Source: Cinnamomum chago
Lineage: Eukaryota; Streptophyta; Magnoliopsida; Laurales; Lauraceae
Length of the DNA: 64,000 bases
Direction: 5' to 3'
Assembly (NCBI GenBank): GCA_038049695.1
Contig: CP142455.1
Span: 21,179,501 to 21,243,500 of the forward strand
Shown in pieces: positions 22,644 through 37,517 of the stretch. How positions within the stretch are numbered: the first letter of the stretch is position 1; the number at the start of each line of letters is the position of its first letter. Under the pieces are notes generated by a model, which had not been told where the DNA came from, ran no database searches, and saw only the letters and a program-made list of their open reading frames with translations. Made by a program: the position numbers and the translations under genes.

Positions 22644-22784
22644 TGTCGCAGCGCAGAGGAGGAGAGATGGATGAGTGCTGTGGAGTAGTCTGCATTTCTC
22701 AAGTCACTGAGAATTTCATTTTATTGAATATGCCAAACGCCAACAGATCCCTTAGTTGAGCAAGATGATCGACAAACTGTTACC

Positions 22785-22794
22785 CTTTATATAA
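22785..22794 (-). promoter_or_regulatory. TATA box, array copy 3
   Basis: Same element, upstream of the ATG at 22643. Confidence 0.55.
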
Positions 22795-22862
22795 GACCGC
22801 AGAAGGAGGACAAACACGAGCCAAAAACGAAACGAACCATTCTCAAAGTATCATACATGCTA

Positions 22863-22954
22863 CCTGGACATACTCCGGGGGTCCGGTCCCCAGAGTATGT
22901 CCAGCACCTGGGATCCTACGGTCCTCATGGCCCGGTCCTCAAAGTATGTCTAGG
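22863..22954. repeat. Inverted/direct repeat cluster, array copy 3
   Basis: Equivalent to 7329–7420. Confidence 0.6.
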
Positions 22955-24890
22955 TTAACTTACTCATCATTATAACATTACATGCAAATTGGGCCGTGCT
23001 AGGTTTTAAACGGAGGCATTGCCTTCGAGGGCCAAGCCGGTCTAGCCCACGGGCCTTTCTTTCTTCAAATTTTTTTATGAATCAATGGTAAAATGGTCAA
23101 GCATGGGGAACTAAAGAGTTTCTTTGTGGGAAAGAAAGGGAGTGAGAGATGGCTAAATTTTACATAGGGAGTGTATAGATATTAATGAGGGAGGGCTAGG
23201 CTAGTTATGAATATGGGTAAAAAAGAAAAAAAAATTATATAGCTTTTTTATATATTCTTCTAAGGTTTTAGTATTTGCAAATATGCATCTGTATTTTCAT
23301 TTTAATACCTTATGTGTCCATAATCATCACAGTTTTTTAGAGCGAAATGACACTTTTGTCCATCTTATATGCATAATTTTAAAAGTTTGGACTTAACTTT
23401 TTTTTATAAAGCATGTAGCATTAACAATTTCACTTAGTGGGAGAAAATAATTCTACATAATTTTTTTTTTTATCAATGCAGGGCTCATTTTATTAAATCC
23501 AAATTGATCGTGACGACAATTGACACCTGTACTTATAACCGATTATGATTTATCCAATCCATACATAACCCACCATTAGATTGATAAAAGTCTCAAAATA
23601 CTTGATTATACTTCATGTATAGGGGGTTTAAAAGAAGTATGGGAACGGGTAAATGTAATATATATATATATTAATTTTTAGAATTTGTGGCGGGAGGTGT
23701 TTGGCTCTATGTGAAAAAAATACTGGGGGAATGTGCAAATGTTAGAAAAAAATAATTTTTAGAATCTGCGGGGGGAGAGGAATTTTAAACTTTTCTCATA
23801 TATGGGTGGGGAATTCAGTTTCCAAGCCTTTGCACCTGGTTCCACCCATGGTCATGTAAATGAGAGAGTTATTGAGAGAAAGCATTGGGACTTGAGATAA
23901 AATAATGGTATTTTTATAAATAATAATAGACTCATTTTTGTTTAATAGATGTAAGGGGAAAATGTGTCATTTATATAAAAATTTAATACAAATCTCATGG
24001 TAGCTACCATTCTTGTTAAGAATACTGATTTTGGTTGGAGATATAAAAGGTATTAAATAGAAAAGAGCGGGGTGTATTTACAAATGTTAAACCTCAGGAG
24101 CCTACATATAAATCCTACAAACTTTAGAGGGGTATATACAAAAAACTCAAAAATATATCGTTTCAGATCATTCTATTCCTGTATTTGCTGGCGGTTGCAT
24201 CTATAACTTGAAAATCCTAACCCACTCAATATCCTGATTTAAGGAGTTACAAAGTTGAGTGAGGGAGTGTGCCGAGTCATTTAAACCCTAGGAATAACCT
24301 TATAATTTTCATAGAGTACACACAGTACCAACTGTACATCTAGTATATAATGTATGGTACTGATATATAAAACTGTTCGGGTCGCTGGTAGTGATTTTGT
24401 TTTGGGCCCTCGCAAGCTGCTACCCGATCTGAACCCAACCGTTTAAACTTAAAATAGACCTTCCAATTAGGCGTCGGTATTCTAAATCGAGTGATACTGC
24501 GAACACCCCTTATTAAACTTAATTTACATTCTTTATAATAGCAAGTTGCTACCATGGGCCCACACGAGTAGGCCTGTCAATGAGACCGGCTGTGCCTGGC
24601 CTTGGGTAGGGTTGTCAGGGGTTGTCTGATTTTGATCCTAATTGAACAGGTGTATGCCAAATCCCGTCTCATCCGGGCCAAGGTTTATCACGATATTAAA
24701 AATAATCTGAACATATTTTTTTTAGGTTGCTTGTTTTAAAAACTTTAATTTAAGGTTTGATAATGTATTTCATGTACGCTAGAGGGGGCTTTCTTACAGG
24801 CCTAGTGAGAGATTTTGCAAGGGACTACTGTAATCTATTTGTTCTCTTGGCTATATTTGGATCTTGTTCTCTCTATAATTCTTACGGCGA

Positions 24891-27800
24891 GAGCTTTGTT
24901 CAAGCATCTCAGAATGGCCAGACAGTGGACCACCGAAGGCCCCAACTGCAGAATCTCCCACAGCAGCAAGGAAAGGCCTGACGACAGCCTCGTCAGTTCC
25001 AGTAACAGCAGCAGAACACGTACAATATACTGTTAAATGCCCGATATATGGCAAAGTGGTCAAATTGCTGTTGGTTGCTTGCACAGTTTTGACAACTCCT
25101 ACCAACTAGATCCCATTCCTCAGGCCCTACCCACAATGACCATTACTGGTCCTTCAAGATGATGAGTGGGTGGCAATTTCAGGTATGCCTTCTCATGGGA
25201 CAGGTAATCCTAGTAAAATACAAAATATTCACCTATGTTCTGGTGCTGGTGATGCCAAGATTCGTATTAGGAAAAATAATATCATTGTCCCCACTGTTTT
25301 GTTAGTTCTTAAGACGAAGTAGAACCTATAGTTTGTTATCAAATTTAAGATCTTTCTTCTTATTTTGTAGTATCAGATGTTTTTTTTTTTAATAAAGAAA
25401 AAGGGCACAGGGGCATTGGAGAAAGAGAGGGCTTGTTTTGTTTTTAGTCAGGAACAGCGGAACAGGACTACATTAAAGCAAATCTGGCATCAGCATCTCG
25501 GACACGCTTAGGCAAAATTAGTTCAGTTTTTATTTTCTAGGTAATCTAATCTATTCATGTGGTTCTTGGAATAAAGCTCACTACGTGTTCAGTAGTTGTC
25601 AGTTGTGCTTTGCACTTGCATGCAAAGCATGAATTCTGCCATCGAATAATCATGCCACACAAGAGAGAGAGAGACGTGGATTTTATGTGGTTCAAGCATA
25701 GCCCGGGATACAAGACATAAACTCAACAAGTTGGAAAAAGGATGCACGCTTCTATTTACTGACAGTAATAAAGTTTTCACTAAGCCGCTTTATTGATATG
25801 ATCCACAGTAATCTATGGAGCCCTTCTCCTATGTTTTCAAATCAAAAGTATAGTCATTATGTGCTTGTTGTGGAAGATTGCTATTGTTTCTCATGGGTTT
25901 GTCGCTTGAAAAAATGAAATCTGAATTTCTCTTTATTTCTATTAAATTTCAGAGAATGGTTGGAACAAGATTTCCTACTAAAGTAGAAGACTTTCAAAGT
26001 TGAGGGGGAGAATTTTCTAGTGCTGAATTTCTGAATCATCTCAATACTGGAAGGAGTTATTAGACAGTGTCCTACTGTCCTTCTCATGTACCTCTGAATA
26101 AAATGGTGTAGAAGAGAGAAAACACTGGAATGTTGTAGAGTCAGGATTGATTATATGCTATTTTGTTCACATGATCCTAAATTTTATATTGGGCAGAAGA
26201 GCTTCATGCGGCAGTGTACTTGATTAACAAGGTGTCTATAGCATAGTTGGGGATGTCCTCACCAATGTCAGCTGTTGTTTAATGGTGAACCTGATTGTTC
26301 CTCTCTTTCGATTTTTGGGTCTCTCTGTTTTACTCTCATTCAACATACTGTTGCAAATACTGGTGTTTTTTTCTGAGATTGGCTTACAACATAAAAGATT
26401 TCATCGCTGTCTTCAACCTTCAACTGGTAGGGCCTACATCTCCAGGCATGTCATGTTTGATGAGAATGTATTCCCATTTCCCTCTGCTAATAGTCTGCAT
26501 AATAATGTGCTGATTACGAGGGAACCGTCCACATTTTCTATTTGGAAGAACACATGTGATAGCAGGCAGCAGCAACACCAAATGTAGTCCAGGCGGACAA
26601 CAATGACGCATCAGATGCACTATAAAACTTTAACAAGTGAGGTTATACTCATGTAGTTGACATTCTTGCTCAACCACTCGCAAGTGGTCAGCCAAACAAA
26701 ATTCCGTACTTACTAGCTGATGTTCCTTCTGTTTTCCTTAGGAGCCTAGATCTGTCAAGTCCACTGAGCTCATACTGATCAGTATCAAGCTATGCAAGCA
26801 GCATTCAAAGGCAATAATACTTGGTGACTTGTGCATCGTCAGCTCATACAGATGCTATTGGTCGTCGTTGGCTTTAAAACAAAGCTCAAATATGAAGGTA
26901 ACCTTAAAGGACTCTCAGCTCATCTAGTTGCAAAGGGATACATCCAGAAGGAGGGTATGAATTTTTTTAGAGATATTTAATCAATTCATCAAAGTCCTTA
27001 TAGTTGCAACTGCCTCTAAATGGCCTATTAAACAACTAAATCTCAAAAATCTCCATGGTCTGCTTAAAGAACCTATTTTCATGGATCAGACACCTGGTTT
27101 TGTTGGTGATTCCACACCAGCCCATGTTTGTCATCTGCAAGCCCCAAGAGCCTTCTTGATCAATTTAGCTCATATTTCCTTTCTCTTGGATTCTTTTGCA
27201 GTTTGGCTGACAGCCATCTATTTCTGAATTGAACTTCTTCCAGCACTATTTTATTATTAGTTTTTGTTGATGATATTTTGGTGACGGGCAAAAATCCAGA
27301 TTATCAGTGAGTTCAACAACTTAGGGCCATTACTTTAGTGCCATGGTAAAAGTCTCGGGTGCCATACGTCATAACGCAGGTTCGAGACCTGAGAGCAACC
27401 ACTTTGTACAAAATTGCCAAAGGTTATGTTTGTCTCCAGTTTGGCCCCTCCCAGGACATGGCTTTGGCAGGACCCACACTGGGTAATGATCTTTTTTCAG
27501 TTTTGTTCTACAACTTGGCCAAAACTTTGCAATGAGGAACTTGGTCCCAGTCACTATTTTCTTGGCGTAGAAGTGATTCCATTCACAGGTGGCATTTTCC
27601 TTTCTCAATTGAAATATTCCCAAGACTATCAGCATGTATTCAAATGGAGGGATCCAAGCATGCATCCACTTCCATTGCTCTTAAACATGAGCTTTCTGAT
27701 CCTTCCCAGGCTTTTTCTACCCCAAAGTAAAATTGCAGTATTGTTGGTGCACTGCAGTATCTGATAATAACCTGTCTATATTCTCTTATTCTTTCGATTT

Positions 27801-28236
27801 TGTTTTCCAATTTATGAATAAACCTACAGTTGCACATTTTCAGGCTGTGAAAAGGATTTTGTTTCAGAACTCTCAGTCTACTACAGATCTCTATGTAGAG
27901 TGGGGAAGATGTTCTTCCACTAGGTTCTCTACTATGGGTTACTATACCTTTCTGGATGCAAGCCTCAGCCCTTGGTATGTTAAGAAACAATCTACTATGT
28001 AGCAGATCTAGCGTTGAAGCAGAATATTGAGCTATGGCCTCTACTAAAGCTGAGCTAACCTGGCTTACTTTTACTCTTCCTGAAATTTGTGTCTTTTATA
28101 TCGGAGCCCTATCCTGTTCTATAATAATTTTAATTCTTTGCACAAGAGTACAAGACTGCATATCCTTTTTTTCCATGCACGCACTAAACATATCAAGATG
28201 GATTATAATTTTGTATAAGAGAAAATCTCCTTAGGA
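24891..28236 (+). pseudogene. Decayed copia relic, array copy 4
   Basis: Equivalent to 1590–4935; FVDD codons at 27263–27274. Confidence 0.92.
27325..27509 (+). mobile_element. Au-like SINE nested in copia, array copy 4
   Basis: Equivalent to 4024–4208. Confidence 0.75.
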
Positions 28237-29001
28237 CTGTTCATATTCGCATGGAAAGACCCACAAATGACCATAAATAAGCTCTCCCTCAGAGAAAAAA
28301 CTAATTATCAAGGCAGATTGTCTACATCTTGTTGGCAATAAACAAGCCTTGGGCAAAGATGATGAGAGAAGCATCATGTATGAGATATTGAGTGACCTTA
28401 TTTACGAGATCAGTATTAGTAATCGCCGTGGATCTCGTATCAGATTTCTAAGTAATCCAGATGTGCCGGTTTGACGCGCCAGTGTAGCGAGTGACTAAGT
28501 TCAATAAGTAAATAATAGGAATTTGATGTACATTGAAACATTTGCTATATTATTTATGGCTTAATTGTTAACTTAAAACTGCATGGTTGTAAGGGTGCCA
28601 GATGAGGTATTAACTTGGACAAGAGGAGTTCATGTCCTTAGGCAAGTACTGCTTTTCTAAGATAGAAAAGAAATAGGTCTTGGAAGCTCTATCAAGAGAA
28701 GAAGTTGAGTTCACAACAAGGAAATGCAGTGATAGTCCAAGTGGCCATCAGGTTGCATCTCTTCATGGATAATCGAAGTTGGTAAGAACTGATACACCGA
28801 TGCAAATATTAAAGTCCACCATCACATCAGTAAAACAGAACATTAATTCCATAATCCCCTAATTAAACTAAGATCATAGAGTATCCGAGATGTGGGTAAA
28901 AAAAATGAGATTATCATCTCGTGTGACCCACTTGTGGAACTGATTTACAGTAAGTTAATGTGTATATAGTCAGGCATGTGATGTGTATCTAGACGGGGGA
29001 T

Positions 29002-29391
29002 GGACTTTTTTATGTACGCAGCGTTCATGTCAAGTGGAAGATCGTGTGGCCTACATGCTACGGGCCCCATGCCAAATCAAGCAGGGTAGATGCTTGCAAG
29101 GAATACAACCCCACTTAATGTAAGACTTAATCTATCTCCACAAATCAGACTCGTAATAGGATCAGTGGTGTAGGTGTGAGTTTCTTAGCAAAGAAACTTT
29201 GTTTGGACTTTTTATGTACGTGGCGTTTGGAAGATCGTGTGGCCTACATGCTATGGGTCCCATGCCAGATCAAGCAGGGCATATGCTTGCACAAAATACA
29301 ACCCCACTTAATGTAAAATTTGATCCGTCTCCACAATTCAAACTCGTAAGAGGATCAGTGGCGTGGGTGTGAGTTTCTTGACGAAGAAGTC
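29002..29391. repeat. Internal 190-bp direct duplication, array copy 4
   Basis: Copies A 29002–29197 and B 29205–29391. Confidence 0.9.
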
Positions 29392-29750
29392 TCCAATAAG
29401 ATGCAAAATGATCCGCGGAGATTCCCTATCGCCGCAACGAATATAGATCTATGTTCGGGTGTTGGAGTCTCCGTATCGAGATCCATCACATCTCCCTCTT
29501 CATATTCTTCACCCTCTCACCCAATTTATATTCAAATCCATCCAAACAAAGGGCCTTCTAAGATTGGGGCTGGAAGGAGATTTCTTAGAGGGGCCCCATA
29601 TGCTAAAAATAAAAAAAAAATCCTCATAAAAAATGTAAAAAAAAAAAAACGTCTGGGTTCCATCAATGCCCTCCGGCATCCCAAACTCTGCCGCACAGAT
29701 CATCAAAAGACTTTTGAGGAAGGTGCAGAGGAATCAGTTCCTTCCTTAGA

Positions 29751-30410
29751 TTATATAAAAAAGAAAAGAAAAGGGATGTGCATATCAATATCATCAGAGG
29801 TTATTATTCGGAATGAAATGAGGCAGTAGTTACCGATTTGTTGCCGAAGAACTGCTGCGTGGAGAGGGGTGAGACCTTTGGGGCCTCTCCAAGAGGCATT
29901 TAACGCATCTTTGGTGACATTTAGGATATCTTGTACAATTTTAGCATCCCCTTCTTCTGCAGCTACATGGAGCGCAGAAGACTCAGCTTTGTTTGGAACG
30001 AACACCAAATCACGGTCCTTCTCTATGAGTAGATCCACCAATTTATGGTTGCGGTGCCTCACAGCCTCGTGCAGGACCGTGTTTTTTTCCGCGTTCGTCA
30101 TCCTCAGCATCTGCCCTTTGAAACCCATCCTCTCAGCGCAATCGATGAGCTCGGCCACCAGGCCCAAATGCCCAGCTTTTGCTGCGACGTGCAGTGCAGT
30201 GTCGCCCCTTGAATTCAGCCTTAGAAGAAGTGATGGACATAGCGCACAGATGGTGACAACGAAATCGGTGTGCCCATGCACGGAGGCAATGTGCAAGGCC
30301 GTGTTCCCGTTGAAAGTGGATCCTTCTAGCGTGCGGGGGTTCCTGTCTGCGACTCGCATTAGCTCGATTGCGTTGCCGCATCTTGCAGAATTAAACAACT
30401 CTGGTTCCAT
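29751..30410 (-). CDS. ACD6-like ankyrin first exon, array copy 4
   Basis: Translation identical to the 6450–7109 ORF; exon end at 29834. Confidence 0.82.
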   Translation of the reverse strand: MEPELFNSARCGNAIELMRVADRNPRTLEGSTFNGNTALHIASVHGHTDFVVTICALCPSLLLRLNSRGDTALHVAAKAGHLGLVAELIDCAERMGFKGQMLRMTNAEKNTVLHEAVRHRNHKLVDLLIEKDRDLVFVPNKAESSALHVAAEEGDAKIVQDILNVTKDALNASWRGPKGLTPLHAAVLRQQIGNYCLISFRIITSDDIDMHIPFLFFFI

Positions 30411-30551
30411 TGTCGCAGCGCAGAGGAGGAGAGATGGATGAGTGCTGTGGAGTAGTCTGCATTTCTCAAGTCACTGAGAATTTCATTTTATTGAATATGC
30501 CAAACGCCAACAGATCCCTTAGTTGAGCAAGATGATCGACAAACTGTTACC

Positions 30552-30561
30552 CTTTATATAA
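30552..30561 (-). promoter_or_regulatory. TATA box, array copy 4
   Basis: Same element, upstream of the ATG at 30410. Confidence 0.55.
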
Positions 30562-30629
30562 GACCGCAGAAGGAGGACAAACACGAGCCAAAAACGAAAC
30601 GAACCATTCTCAAAGTATCATACATGCTA

Positions 30630-30721
30630 CCTGGACATACTCCGGGGGTCCGGTCCCCAGAGTATGTCCAGCACCTGGGATCCTACGGTCCTCATGGCCC
30701 GGTCCTCAAAGTATGTCTAGG
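30630..30721. repeat. Inverted/direct repeat cluster, array copy 4
   Basis: Equivalent to 7329–7420. Confidence 0.6.
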
Positions 30722-32657
30722 TTAACTTACTCATCATTATAACATTACATGCAAATTGGGCCGTGCTAGGTTTTAAACGGAGGCATTGCCTTCGAGGGCC
30801 AAGCCGGTCTAGCCCACGGGCCTTTCTTTCTTCAAATTTTTTTATGAATCAATGGTAAAATGGTCAAGCATGGGGAACTAAAGAGTTTCTTTGTGGGAAA
30901 GAAAGGGAGTGAGAGATGGCTAAATTTTACATAGGGAGTGTATAGATATTAATGAGGGAGGGCTAGGCTAGTTATGAATATGGGTAAAAAAGAAAAAAAA
31001 ATTATATAGCTTTTTTATATATTCTTCTAAGGTTTTAGTATTTGCAAATATGCATCTGTATTTTCATTTTAATACCTTATGTGTCCATAATCATCACAGT
31101 TTTTTAGAGCGAAATGACACTTTTGTCCATCTTATATGCATAATTTTAAAAGTTTGGACTTAACTTTTTTTTATAAAGCATGTAGCATTAACAATTTCAC
31201 TTAGTGGGAGAAAATAATTCTACATAATTTTTTTTTTTATCAATGCAGGGCTCATTTTATTAAATCCAAATTGATCGTGACGACAATTGACACCTGTACT
31301 TATAACCGATTATGATTTATCCAATCCATACATAACCCACCATTAGATTGATAAAAGTCTCAAAATACTTGATTATACTTCATGTATAGGGGGTTTAAAA
31401 GAAGTATGGGAACGGGTAAATGTAATATATATATATATTAATTTTTAGAATTTGTGGCGGGAGGTGTTTGGCTCTATGTGAAAAAAATACTGGGGGAATG
31501 TGCAAATGTTAGAAAAAAATAATTTTTAGAATCTGCGGGGGGAGAGGAATTTTAAACTTTTCTCATATATGGGTGGGGAATTCAGTTTCCAAGCCTTTGC
31601 ACCTGGTTCCACCCATGGTCATGTAAATGAGAGAGTTATTGAGAGAAAGCATTGGGACTTGAGATAAAATAATGGTATTTTTATAAATAATAATAGACTC
31701 ATTTTTGTTTAATAGATGTAAGGGGAAAATGTGTCATTTATATAAAAATTTAATACAAATCTCATGGTAGCTACCATTCTTGTTAAGAATACTGATTTTG
31801 GTTGGAGATATAAAAGGTATTAAATAGAAAAGAGCGGGGTGTATTTACAAATGTTAAACCTCAGGAGCCTACATATAAATCCTACAAACTTTAGAGGGGT
31901 ATATACAAAAAACTCAAAAATATATCGTTTCAGATCATTCTATTCCTGTATTTGCTGGCGGTTGCATCTATAACTTGAAAATCCTAACCCACTCAATATC
32001 CTGATTTAAGGAGTTACAAAGTTGAGTGAGGGAGTGTGCCGAGTCATTTAAACCCTAGGAATAACCTTATAATTTTCATAGAGTACACACAGTACCAACT
32101 GTACATCTAGTATATAATGTATGGTACTGATATATAAAACTGTTCGGGTCGCTGGTAGTGATTTTGTTTTGGGCCCTCGCAAGCTGCTACCCGATCTGAA
32201 CCCAACCGTTTAAACTTAAAATAGACCTTCCAATTAGGCGTCGGTATTCTAAATCGAGTGATACTGCGAACACCCCTTATTAAACTTAATTTACATTCTT
32301 TATAATAGCAAGTTGCTACCATGGGCCCACACGAGTAGGCCTGTCAATGAGACCGGCTGTGCCTGGCCTTGGGTAGGGTTGTCAGGGGTTGTCTGATTTT
32401 GATCCTAATTGAACAGGTGTATGCCAAATCCCGTCTCATCCGGGCCAAGGTTTATCACGATATTAAAAATAATCTGAACATATTTTTTTTAGGTTGCTTG
32501 TTTTAAAAACTTTAATTTAAGGTTTGATAATGTATTTCATGTACGCTAGAGGGGGCTTTCTTACAGGCCTAGTGAGAGATTTTGCAAGGGACTACTGTAA
32601 TCTATTTGTTCTCTTGGCTATATTTGGATCTTGTTCTCTCTATAATTCTTACGGCGA

Positions 32658-35600
32658 GAGCTTTGTTCAAGCATCTCAGAATGGCCAGACAGTGGACCAC
32701 CGAAGGCCCCAACTGCAGAATCTCCCACAGCAGCAAGGAAAGGCCTGACGACAGCCTCGTCAGTTCCAGTAACAGCAGCAGAACACGTACAATATACTGT
32801 TAAATGCCCGATATATGGCAAAGTGGTCAAATTGCTGTTGGTTGCTTGCACAGTTTTGACAACTCCTACCAACTAGATCCCATTCCTCAGGCCCTACCCA
32901 CAATGACCATTACTGGTCCTTCAAGATGATGAGTGGGTGGCAATTTCAGGTATGCCTTCTCATGGGACAGGTAATCCTAGTAAAATACAAAATATTCACC
33001 TATGTTCTGGTGCTGGTGATGCCAAGATTCGTATTAGGAAAAATAATATCATTGTCCCCACTGTTTTGTTAGTTCTTAAGACGAAGTAGAACCTATAGTT
33101 TGTTATCAAATTTAAGATCTTTCTTCTTATTTTGTAGTATCAGATGTTTTTTTTTTTAATAAAGAAAAAGGGCACAGGGGCATTGGAGAAAGAGAGGGCT
33201 TGTTTTGTTTTTAGTCAGGAACAGCGGAACAGGACTACATTAAAGCAAATCTGGCATCAGCATCTCGGACACGCTTAGGCAAAATTAGTTCAGTTTTTAT
33301 TTTCTAGGTAATCTAATCTATTCATGTGGTTCTTGGAATAAAGCTCACTACGTGTTCAGTAGTTGTCAGTTGTGCTTTGCACTTGCATGCAAAGCATGAA
33401 TTCTGCCATCGAATAATCATGCCACACAAGAGAGAGAGAGACGTGGATTTTATGTGGTTCAAGCATAGCCCGGGATACAAGACATAAACTCAACAAGTTG
33501 GAAAAAGGATGCACGCTTCTATTTACTGACAGTAATAAAGTTTTCACTAAGCCGCTTTATTGATATGATCCACAGTAATCTATGGAGCCCTTCTCCTATG
33601 TTTTCAAATCAAAAGTATAGTCATTATGTGCTTGTTGTGGAAGATTGCTATTGTTTCTCATGGGTTTGTCGCTTGAAAAAATGAAATCTGAATTTCTCTT
33701 TATTTCTATTAAATTTCAGAGAATGGTTGGAACAAGATTTCCTACTAAAGTAGAAGACTTTCAAAGTTGAGGGGGAGAATTTTCTAGTGCTGAATTTCTG
33801 AATCATCTCAATACTGGAAGGAGTTATTAGACAGTGTCCTACTGTCCTTCTCATGTACCTCTGAATAAAATGGTGTAGAAGAGAGAAAACACTGGAATGT
33901 TGTAGAGTCAGGATTGATTATATGCTATTTTGTTCACATGATCCTAAATTTTATATTGGGCAGAAGAGCTTCATGCGGCAGTGTACTTGATTAACAAGGT
34001 GTCTATAGCATAGTTGGGGATGTCCTCACCAATGTCAGCTGTTGTTTAATGGTGAACCTGATTGTTCCTCTCTTTCGATTTTTGGGTCTCTCTGTTTTAC
34101 TCTCATTCAACATACTGTTGCAAATACTGGTGTTTTTTTCTGAGATTGGCTTACAACATAAAAGATTTCATCGCTGTCTTCAACCTTCAACTGGTAGGGC
34201 CTACATCTCCAGGCATGTCATGTTTGATGAGAATGTATTCCCATTTCCCTCTGCTAATAGTCTGCATAATAATGTGCTGATTACGAGGGAACCGTCCACA
34301 TTTTCTATTTGGAAGAACACATGTGATAGCAGGCAGCAGCAACACCAAATGTAGTCCAGGCGGACAACAATGACGCATCAGATGCACTATAAAACTTTAA
34401 CAAGTGAGGTTATACTCATGTAGTTGACATTCTTGCTCAACCACTCGCAAGTGGTCAGCCAAACAAAATTCCGTACTTACTAGCTGATGTTCCTTCTGTT
34501 TTCCTTAGGAGCCTAGATCTGTCAAGTCCACTGAGCTCATACTGATCAGTATCAAGCTATGCAAGCAGCATTCAAAGGCAATAATACTTGGTGACTTGTG
34601 CATCGTCAGCTCATACAGATGCTATTGGTCGTCGTTGGCTTTAAAACAAAGCTCAAATATGAAGGTAACCTTAAAGGACTCTCAGCTCATCTAGTTGCAA
34701 AGGGATACATCCAGAAGGAGGGTATGAATTTTTTTAGAGATATTTAATCAATTCATCAAAGTCCTTATAGTTGCAACTGCCTCTAAATGGCCTATTAAAC
34801 AACTAAATCTCAAAAATCTCCATGGTCTGCTTAAAGAACCTATTTTCATGGATCAGACACCTGGTTTTGTTGGTGATTCCACACCAGCCCATGTTTGTCA
34901 TCTGCAAGCCCCAAGAGCCTTCTTGATCAATTTAGCTCATATTTCCTTTCTCTTGGATTCTTTTGCAGTTTGGCTGACAGCCATCTATTTCTGAATTGAA
35001 CTTCTTCCAGCACTATTTTATTATTAGTTTTTGTTGATGATATTTTGGTGACGGGCAAAAATCCAGATTATCAGTGAGTTCAACAACTTAGGGCCATTAC
35101 TTTAGTGCCATGGTAAAAGTCTCGGGTGCCATACGTCATAACGCAGGTTCGAGACCTGAGAGCAACCACTTTGTACAAAATTGCCAAAGGTTATGTTTGT
35201 CTCCAGTTTGGCCCCTCCCAGGACATGGCTTTGGCAGGACCCACACTGGGTAATGATCTTTTTTCAGTTTTGTTCTACAACTTGGCCAAAACTTTGCAAT
35301 GAGGAACTTGGTCCCAGTCACTATTTTCTTGGCGTAGAAGTGATTCCATTCACAGGTGGCATTTTCCTTTCTCAATTGAAATATTCCCAAGACTATCAGC
35401 ATGTATTCAAATGGAGGGATCCAAGCATGCATCCACTTCCATTGCTCTTAAACATGAGCTTTCTGATCCTTCCCAGGCTTTTTCTACCCCAAAGTAAAAT
35501 TGCAGTATTGTTGGTGCACTGCAGTATCTGATAATAACCTGTCTATATTCTCTTATTCTTTCGATTTTGTTTTCCAATTTATGAATAAACCTACAGTTGC

Positions 35601-36003
35601 ACATTTTCAGGCTGTGAAAAGGATTTTGTTTCAGAACTCTCAGTCTACTACAGATCTCTATGTAGAGTGGGGAAGATGTTCTTCCACTAGGTTCTCTACT
35701 ATGGGTTACTATACCTTTCTGGATGCAAGCCTCAGCCCTTGGTATGTTAAGAAACAATCTACTATGTAGCAGATCTAGCGTTGAAGCAGAATATTGAGCT
35801 ATGGCCTCTACTAAAGCTGAGCTAACCTGGCTTACTTTTACTCTTCCTGAAATTTGTGTCTTTTATATCGGAGCCCTATCCTGTTCTATAATAATTTTAA
35901 TTCTTTGCACAAGAGTACAAGACTGCATATCCTTTTTTTCCATGCACGCACTAAACATATCAAGATGGATTATAATTTTGTATAAGAGAAAATCTCCTTA
36001 GGA
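32658..36003 (+). pseudogene. Decayed copia relic, array copy 5
   Basis: Equivalent to 1590–4935. The private A at 36262 lies just downstream of it, in spacer. Confidence 0.92.
35092..35276 (+). mobile_element. Au-like SINE nested in copia, array copy 5
   Basis: Equivalent to 4024–4208. Confidence 0.75.
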
Positions 36004-36768
36004 CTGTTCATATTCGCATGGAAAGACCCACAAATGACCATAAATAAGCTCTCCCTCAGAGAAAAAACTAATTATCAAGGCAGATTGTCTACATCTTGTT
36101 GGCAATAAACAAGCCTTGGGCAAAGATGATGAGAGAAGCATCATGTATGAGATATTGAGTGACCTTATTTACGAGATCAGTATTAGTAATCGCCGTGGAT
36201 CTCGTATCAGATTTCTAAGTAATCCAGATGTGCCGGTTTGACGCGCCAGTGTAGCGAGTGAATAAGTTCAATAAGTAAATAATAGGAATTTGATGTACAT
36301 TGAAACATTTGCTATATTATTTATGGCTTAATTGTTAACTTAAAACTGCATGGTTGTAAGGGTGCCAGATGAGGTATTAACTTGGACAAGAGGAGTTCAT
36401 GTCCTTAGGCAAGTACTGCTTTTCTAAGATAGAAAAGAAATAGGTCTTGGAAGCTCTATCAAGAGAAGAAGTTGAGTTCACAACAAGGAAATGCAGTGAT
36501 AGTCCAAGTGGCCATCAGGTTGCATCTCTTCATGGATAATCGAAGTTGGTAAGAACTGATACACCGATGCAAATATTAAAGTCCACCATCACATCAGTAA
36601 AACAGAACATTAATTCCATAATCCCCTAATTAAACTAAGATCATAGAGTATCCGAGATGTGGGTAAAAAAAATGAGATTATCATCTCGTGTGACCCACTT
36701 GTGGAACTGATTTACAGTAAGTTAATGTGTATATAGTCAGGCATGTGATGTGTATCTAGACGGGGGAT

Positions 36769-37158
36769 GGACTTTTTTATGTACGCAGCGTTCATGTCAA
36801 GTGGAAGATCGTGTGGCCTACATGCTACGGGCCCCATGCCAAATCAAGCAGGGTAGATGCTTGCAAGGAATACAACCCCACTTAATGTAAGACTTAATCT
36901 ATCTCCACAAATCAGACTCGTAATAGGATCAGTGGTGTAGGTGTGAGTTTCTTAGCAAAGAAACTTTGTTTGGACTTTTTATGTACGTGGCGTTTGGAAG
37001 ATCGTGTGGCCTACATGCTATGGGTCCCATGCCAGATCAAGCAGGGCATATGCTTGCACAAAATACAACCCCACTTAATGTAAAATTTGATCCGTCTCCA
37101 CAATTCAAACTCGTAAGAGGATCAGTGGCGTGGGTGTGAGTTTCTTGACGAAGAAGTC
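36769..37158. repeat. Internal 190-bp direct duplication, array copy 5
   Basis: Copies A 36769–36964 and B 36972–37158. Confidence 0.9.
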
Positions 37159-37517
37159 TCCAATAAGATGCAAAATGATCCGCGGAGATTCCCTATCGCC
37201 GCAACGAATATAGATCTATGTTCGGGTGTTGGAGTCTCCGTATCGAGATCCATCACATCTCCCTCTTCATATTCTTCACCCTCTCACCCAATTTATATTC
37301 AAATCCATCCAAACAAAGGGCCTTCTAAGATTGGGGCTGGAAGGAGATTTCTTAGAGGGGCCCCATATGCTAAAAATAAAAAAAAAATCCTCATAAAAAA
37401 TGTAAAAAAAAAAAAACGTCTGGGTTCCATCAATGCCCTCCGGCATCCCAAACTCTGCCGCACAGATCATCAAAAGACTTTTGAGGAAGGTGCAGAGGAA
37501 TCAGTTCCTTCCTTAGA

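Larger units (their letters stand above)
15535..23301. repeat. Tandem array unit, copy 3
   Basis: Same length and order as copy 2; no private base seen by eye. Confidence 0.99.
23302..31068. repeat. Tandem array unit, copy 4
   Basis: Same length and order; no private base seen by eye. Confidence 0.99.
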